DNA of 38,524 nucleotides from an uncultured Paracoccaceae bacterium (GTDB lineage Bacteria > Pseudomonadota > Alphaproteobacteria > Rhodobacterales > Rhodobacteraceae), in the NCBI GenBank assembly GCA_938049225.1, contig CALICM010000071.1, positions 1 to 38,524 of the forward strand, written 5' to 3'. Of the stretch, positions 35,364-38,524 are shown one piece after another. The position numbers and the translations under genes were made by a program. Under the pieces are notes generated by a model. The model did no database searches. It had not been told where the DNA came from and was given only the letters and a program-made list of their open reading frames with translations. The number at the start of each line of letters is the position of its first letter. Position 1 is the stretch's first letter.

Positions 35364-37388
35364 ATGTCCCGTAACGACATAATCAATGACCCAAGCCACG
35401 GCAACAAAGCCGAAGCGTTCGAGGCGTTTGACGATATTCCAACCAATCCGAACCTGGGGAACACGATCGGTGACGTGATCAACCGCCGCTACGGCCGCCG
35501 CGATGTGATGCGCGGGGCGCTGGGCGTTGCCACAACGACCGCGCTCTTCGGCACCTCGGCCATGATCGCGCCCAGGCAGGCCGCTGCAGCCAGTGCCGCC
35601 GACAGCCGCTATAAGTTCGATGAACTGGCCTGGGGCAATGATGAGACGCACCACATCGCCGACGGCTATGACGCCGATATCCTTCTGCGCTGGGGCGACC
35701 CGATCATGGCAGATGCACCGGATTTCGATCCGCAGAACCAATCGGTCGAGGCACAGCTCAAGCAGTTCGGCTATAACAACGACTATGTGAGCTTTTGGAC
35801 CTATGACGACGGTCGCAGCGTGTTGTGCGTCAACCACGAGTACACGAACGAAGAGGTGATGTTCCCCGGCCTGGGCCGCCAGGACAACCAGGACTTCGTC
35901 GGGATGACTAAGGATCTGGTCGACATCGAGATGGCCGCCCACGGCGGTTCGGTGGTCGAGATCGCCAAAGGCGACGACGGCAAATGGGCCCTGGTTAAGG
36001 ACAGCGACCTGAACCGGCGGATCCAGCCTTATGACACCGAGATGACTTTCTCAGGGCCCGCTGCCGGGCATGATCGCCTGAAAACGGCGGATGATGCCGA
36101 GGGGATGTTGGCAATCGGCACACTCAACAACTGTGCGGGCGGCATGACCCCCTGGGGCACCTATCTGATGGCCGAAGAGAACTTCCACGGCTATTTCTGG
36201 ACCGACAAGCTGGATGGCGAGGGCGATCCGGATGTGTCCGAGCAGGCAGAAGCCGCGTCGATGAAGCGCTATGGTGTGCCGGGCCGTTGGTATGCTTGGG
36301 GTAAGTATTACGACCGGTTCAACATCGACAAGGATCCCAACCAGGTCAATAAATGGGGCTGGATCGTCGAAGTGGACCCGCAGGACCCCACCTCGACCCC
36401 CGTCAAACATACAGCCCTGGGTCGGTTCCGGCACGAGGGGGCCGAGACCAGCGTATCGCCCGAGGGCAAGCTGGTGGTCTATTCTGGCGACGACAACCGG
36501 TTTGACTACCTGTACAAATACGTCTCGAACGGTGTGGTGACAGACGACCGAGCCGCGAACAGCGCGCTTTTGTCGGACGGAACACTCTATGTGGCGCGGT
36601 TCAATGACGACAGCTCGATCGACTGGATGCCGCTGACCCATGGCGAGGGGCCATTGACGGCCGAGAACGGCTTCAACGACCAGGGCGACGTGATGATCGA
36701 CACCCGCATCGCCGCCGATCTGCTGGGCGCCACCCCGATGGACCGCCCCGAAGACGTGCAGCCGCGCGGCGACGGAACCGCCTATGTCATGTTGACCAAC
36801 AACACTCGACGCAAGCCCGACCAGGTCAATGCGGCCAACCCGCGCCCTGAGTCGTCCTTCGGGCATATCATCGAGATTAAGGAGGCCGGGGGCGACCATG
36901 CCGCCACATCCGGCACTTGGGATATCCTGGTGAAATGCGGCGATCCGACGGTTGCGGATGTGGGGGCGCAATGGAACCCCGAGACCAGCGAAAACGGCTG
37001 GTTCGGCTCGCCCGACAACGCCGCCGTGGATGCGGAGGGGCGTCTGTGGATCTCGACCGATCAGGGGTCAAGCTGGGCCAAAACCGGTAAGTCCGATGGT
37101 CTTTACTCGCTCGAGACCGAGGGCGATTTGCGCGGGCATTCCAAGCTGTTCTTCCGCTGCCCCGTCGGCGGTGAGCTGTGCGGGCCGTATTTCTCGGAAG
37201 ACAACGAGACGCTGTTCCTGGCGGTTCAGCATCCGGGCACGGATGGCACAAAGGATATCCCGGGGTTCGAGCGCAACTCGACCTTCGAAGACCCCGCCAC
37301 CCGCTGGCCCGACTTCGCCGACGGCATGCCACCCCGGCCCTCGGTGCTGGTGGTGATCAAACAGGGCGGCGGTAAGATCGCTGTTTAA
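35364..37388 (+). CDS. phoX: PhoX family phosphatase, Tat-exported
   Basis: 674 residues from ATG 35364, supported by AGGGAG six bases upstream; an in-frame start at 35310 lacks a ribosome site. A long N-terminal region precedes a Tat signal, YGRRDVMRGALGVATTTALF (Arg45-Arg46), and an Ala-rich cleavage region near APRQAAAA. The body is a PhoX/DUF839 beta-propeller with SFWTYDDGRSVLCVNHEYTN, LNNCAGGMTPWGTYLMAEENF, GRFRHEGAETSVSPEGKLVVYSGDD and RPEDVQPRGDGTAYVMLTNN. PhoX enzymes are Ca/Fe-dependent periplasmic alkaline phosphatases used under phosphate limitation, matching the upstream Pho-box-like site. Confidence 0.92.
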   Translation: MSRNDIINDPSHGNKAEAFEAFDDIPTNPNLGNTIGDVINRRYGRRDVMRGALGVATTTALFGTSAMIAPRQAAAASAADSRYKFDELAWGNDETHHIADGYDADILLRWGDPIMADAPDFDPQNQSVEAQLKQFGYNNDYVSFWTYDDGRSVLCVNHEYTNEEVMFPGLGRQDNQDFVGMTKDLVDIEMAAHGGSVVEIAKGDDGKWALVKDSDLNRRIQPYDTEMTFSGPAAGHDRLKTADDAEGMLAIGTLNNCAGGMTPWGTYLMAEENFHGYFWTDKLDGEGDPDVSEQAEAASMKRYGVPGRWYAWGKYYDRFNIDKDPNQVNKWGWIVEVDPQDPTSTPVKHTALGRFRHEGAETSVSPEGKLVVYSGDDNRFDYLYKYVSNGVVTDDRAANSALLSDGTLYVARFNDDSSIDWMPLTHGEGPLTAENGFNDQGDVMIDTRIAADLLGATPMDRPEDVQPRGDGTAYVMLTNNTRRKPDQVNAANPRPESSFGHIIEIKEAGGDHAATSGTWDILVKCGDPTVADVGAQWNPETSENGWFGSPDNAAVDAEGRLWISTDQGSSWAKTGKSDGLYSLETEGDLRGHSKLFFRCPVGGELCGPYFSEDNETLFLAVQHPGTDGTKDIPGFERNSTFEDPATRWPDFADGMPPRPSVLVVIKQGGGKIAV

Positions 37389-37413
37389 GGCGGCACGCTG
37401 TTGAATAAGATGG

Positions 37414-37434
37414 GGCGCGCGGAGATGGCGCGCC
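37414..37434 (+). terminator. Hairpin after phoX, possible terminator
   Basis: GGCGCGC (37414-37420), a 7-base loop, GCGCGCC (37428-37434), 26 bases after the phoX stop. The following bases (TCTCACTTCAC) are T/C-rich but not a real T-run, so termination is only probable. Confidence 0.5.
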
Positions 37435-37884
37435 TCTCACTTCACAATTAGGGCTGGGCACTGAACCAAATAAATTACGATCAGTCCAGTATGCCCCACG
37501 CTGTCCCCTAGGTGGACCAGGTTGGTTGGCAGCCCCGCCCCAAACGCAAAAGCCAGCCGTGTAGCGTCCGCCTGTAGGATGGCGCTACCACCTCTGGATG
37601 GGGCACTTTATGCCAGCCAAATGTCTGTATGACATCTGTTGTGCTGAACAGTACCCAAAGCGCCCACCCGACGGAACGGTCTTTGCTGCCCGGCGGATTT
37701 GCCTTGGCTCCAGGCGGGCAGGGGTGGGTGTTTGATCCAACGCGGGTGCGCTTGGAGCCCACTTTGCCCGATGCTGCGTTTTGTACGAATGTCTGGTGTC
37801 TTACCCGGCTCCAAAAAATGTGCCAAGTTCAAATCAGGCTCGCGACGCGGCAGCATTTGGGCAAATTTCTTGTAAGGGAGCGCG
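37435..37884. other. Unassigned 450-bp region
   Basis: Short open frames exist on both strands (for example 37508-37762 minus), but none has a recognisable family, a signal peptide or a convincing ribosome site. GTAGCG and CGCTAC at 37561-37588 bracket an imperfect hairpin. It may be a decayed gene or mobile-element scar, but I cannot show homology from the sequence alone. Confidence 0.5.
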
Positions 37885-38346
37885 ATGAGAAAACTTGCTC
37901 TTTTGTTCATTGTAACTTGGTTTGTTTTGGCGTTCTTCGATCTGAATTTCGATCGCGAGATATTTAGAGCTTACACCGCTTCTGAAGTCGTCGATTACGA
38001 CCCCGATGAAGGAAAGCCTGGGCTACTTCCAAGAGCAGTGACTGAATATAGGGTTCAAGAAGAATCTGTGGTCAGTCGGGTAGGGGATTAGGTTAACAAG
38101 TATGAAGACTGCACGATCTTTGATCGTGATAATTGGACCTGCACACACTCTGACGGCTCAGGCACATTTGGAGCAAGGCAGGGCGAATTTTTCAGCCGAA
38201 CTAATCTCGAAAAATTCCCCCACCTTTGGTACCTCAATGATGAGGAAACCCTGTCTCGATTTGGCTTTATCATCCTTCAGTGCAGATGGGATGCCACGGG
38301 TGGCATCGATGCCATCCTGTGCTTGACAAGACCATTCACAACATAA
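37885..38346 (+). pseudogene. Small membrane-anchored or exported protein gene interrupted by one in-frame TAG
   Basis: Starts at ATG 37885 behind an AGGGAG site with a hydrophobic N-terminus, MRKLALLFIVTWFVLAFFDL, typical of a signal anchor. A TAG stops it at codon 69 (38089-38091), but the same frame stays open for 84 more codons to TAA 38344-38346. The second half reads like real protein: VNKYEDCTIFDRDNWTCTHS, DGSGTFGARQGEFFSRTNL, EKFPHLWYLNDEETLSRFGF, then IILQCRWDATGG. A single C-to-T change of CAG (Gln) would explain the TAG. The total would be 153 residues. I do not know the family by name, though Cys-rich short proteins of this look occur in Rhodobacterales. Confidence 0.7.
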
Positions 38347-38524
38347 ACCCTAAGAGTGACACTGGTCTAAAACGGACGCTCATAGGATCGCTATAAACGG
38401 CAGTAATGTCTAAGATTTTTTGATGCGGGCCAATGCGTTAGGTTTGGTCTTGGCGGGATGGCCCGCGTTAACAAATCTGACAAGGTGGAAGCCGCGGGAT
38501 ACGTGCGCCTTCCTATGGGGAAAG
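38347..38524. other. Window end without a recognisable gene
   Basis: No convincing reading frame or RNA gene is visible. There is a TTTTTTG run near 38415, but no strong hairpin before it. Confidence 0.4.

Noticed and set aside
37561..37588. GTAGCG/CGCTAC hairpin as an integron attC site
   Set aside because: The core sites and arm layout of attC are absent and there is no integron integrase or cassette array.
37508..37762. 84-codon minus-strand frame as a transposase or integrase remnant
   Set aside because: Translation in all three frames gave no recognisable catalytic motif; only the gene-poor context is suggestive.

Overview
The window is GC-rich, compact, all-chromosomal DNA that reads as an alphaproteobacterium of the Rhodobacterales (Roseobacter/Rhodobacter group). 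The basis is gene content and order: HAD-IIA/MaoC/ribF, Hsp20-DUF1150, DUF465-purE-purK and a rhaDI / rhaRSTPQUK rhamnose locus. Many stop/start codons overlap, promoters are TTGAC-type, and groESL carries a CIRCE operator. The assignment is inferred from family knowledge; no database was searched. No tRNA, rRNA, CRISPR array, intact insertion sequence or phage was seen.

Layout. 1-371: 5' part of prs (PRPP synthetase) cut by the window edge, whose outermost ~27 bases look chimeric. 488-1078: DsbA-fold isomerase. 1162-4181: leftward group maoC-like, ribF, UPF0260, ltaE. 4302-4607: decayed TraB/GumN fragment. 4608-6553: leftward HAD-IIA hydrolase and an intact TraB/GumN lipoprotein candidate. 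6679-8836: groES-groEL with promoter, CIRCE operator and terminator. 8864-9752: ArsR/AHSA1 pair. 9844-11675: exported PQQ-type sugar dehydrogenase coupled to a dihaem cytochrome c. 11788-13086: two-gene exported operon (small Ala-rich protein plus DUF2145) behind a promoter bracketed by two identical palindromes. 13104-14511: MAPEG, TfoX-N and DUF2461. 14536-16616: VOC protein, long ECF sigma factor and YCII/DGPF protein.

16713-27387 is a complete L-rhamnose system: rhaI and rhaD leftward, rhaR, the ABC importer rhaSTPQ, mutarotase rhaU and kinase rhaK rightward, with an inverted repeat in the divergent promoter. Rhamnose is imported, anomerised, isomerised, phosphorylated and split to DHAP and lactaldehyde; the dehydrogenase half of RhaD can oxidise the lactaldehyde.

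27436-37388 holds an EamA transporter, a tandem DUF1508 protein, purK/purE/DUF465, a heat-shock-type promoter with hsp20-DUF1150, an EPSP synthase, a GDSL hydrolase with RTX-like repeats, trxB, and a Tat-exported PhoX phosphatase behind a Pho-box-like site. The last ~1.1 kb is gene-poor; its one recognisable reading frame (37885-38346) is broken by a single in-frame amber codon.

Most of the window is ordinary core or accessory metabolism. No clearly new defence or biosynthetic system was found. The most unusual observations are the twin palindromic operators of the 11.8 kb operon, the two decayed genes, the EPSP synthase active-site variant, the GDSL-RTX fusion and the Pho-box/palindrome region before phoX.
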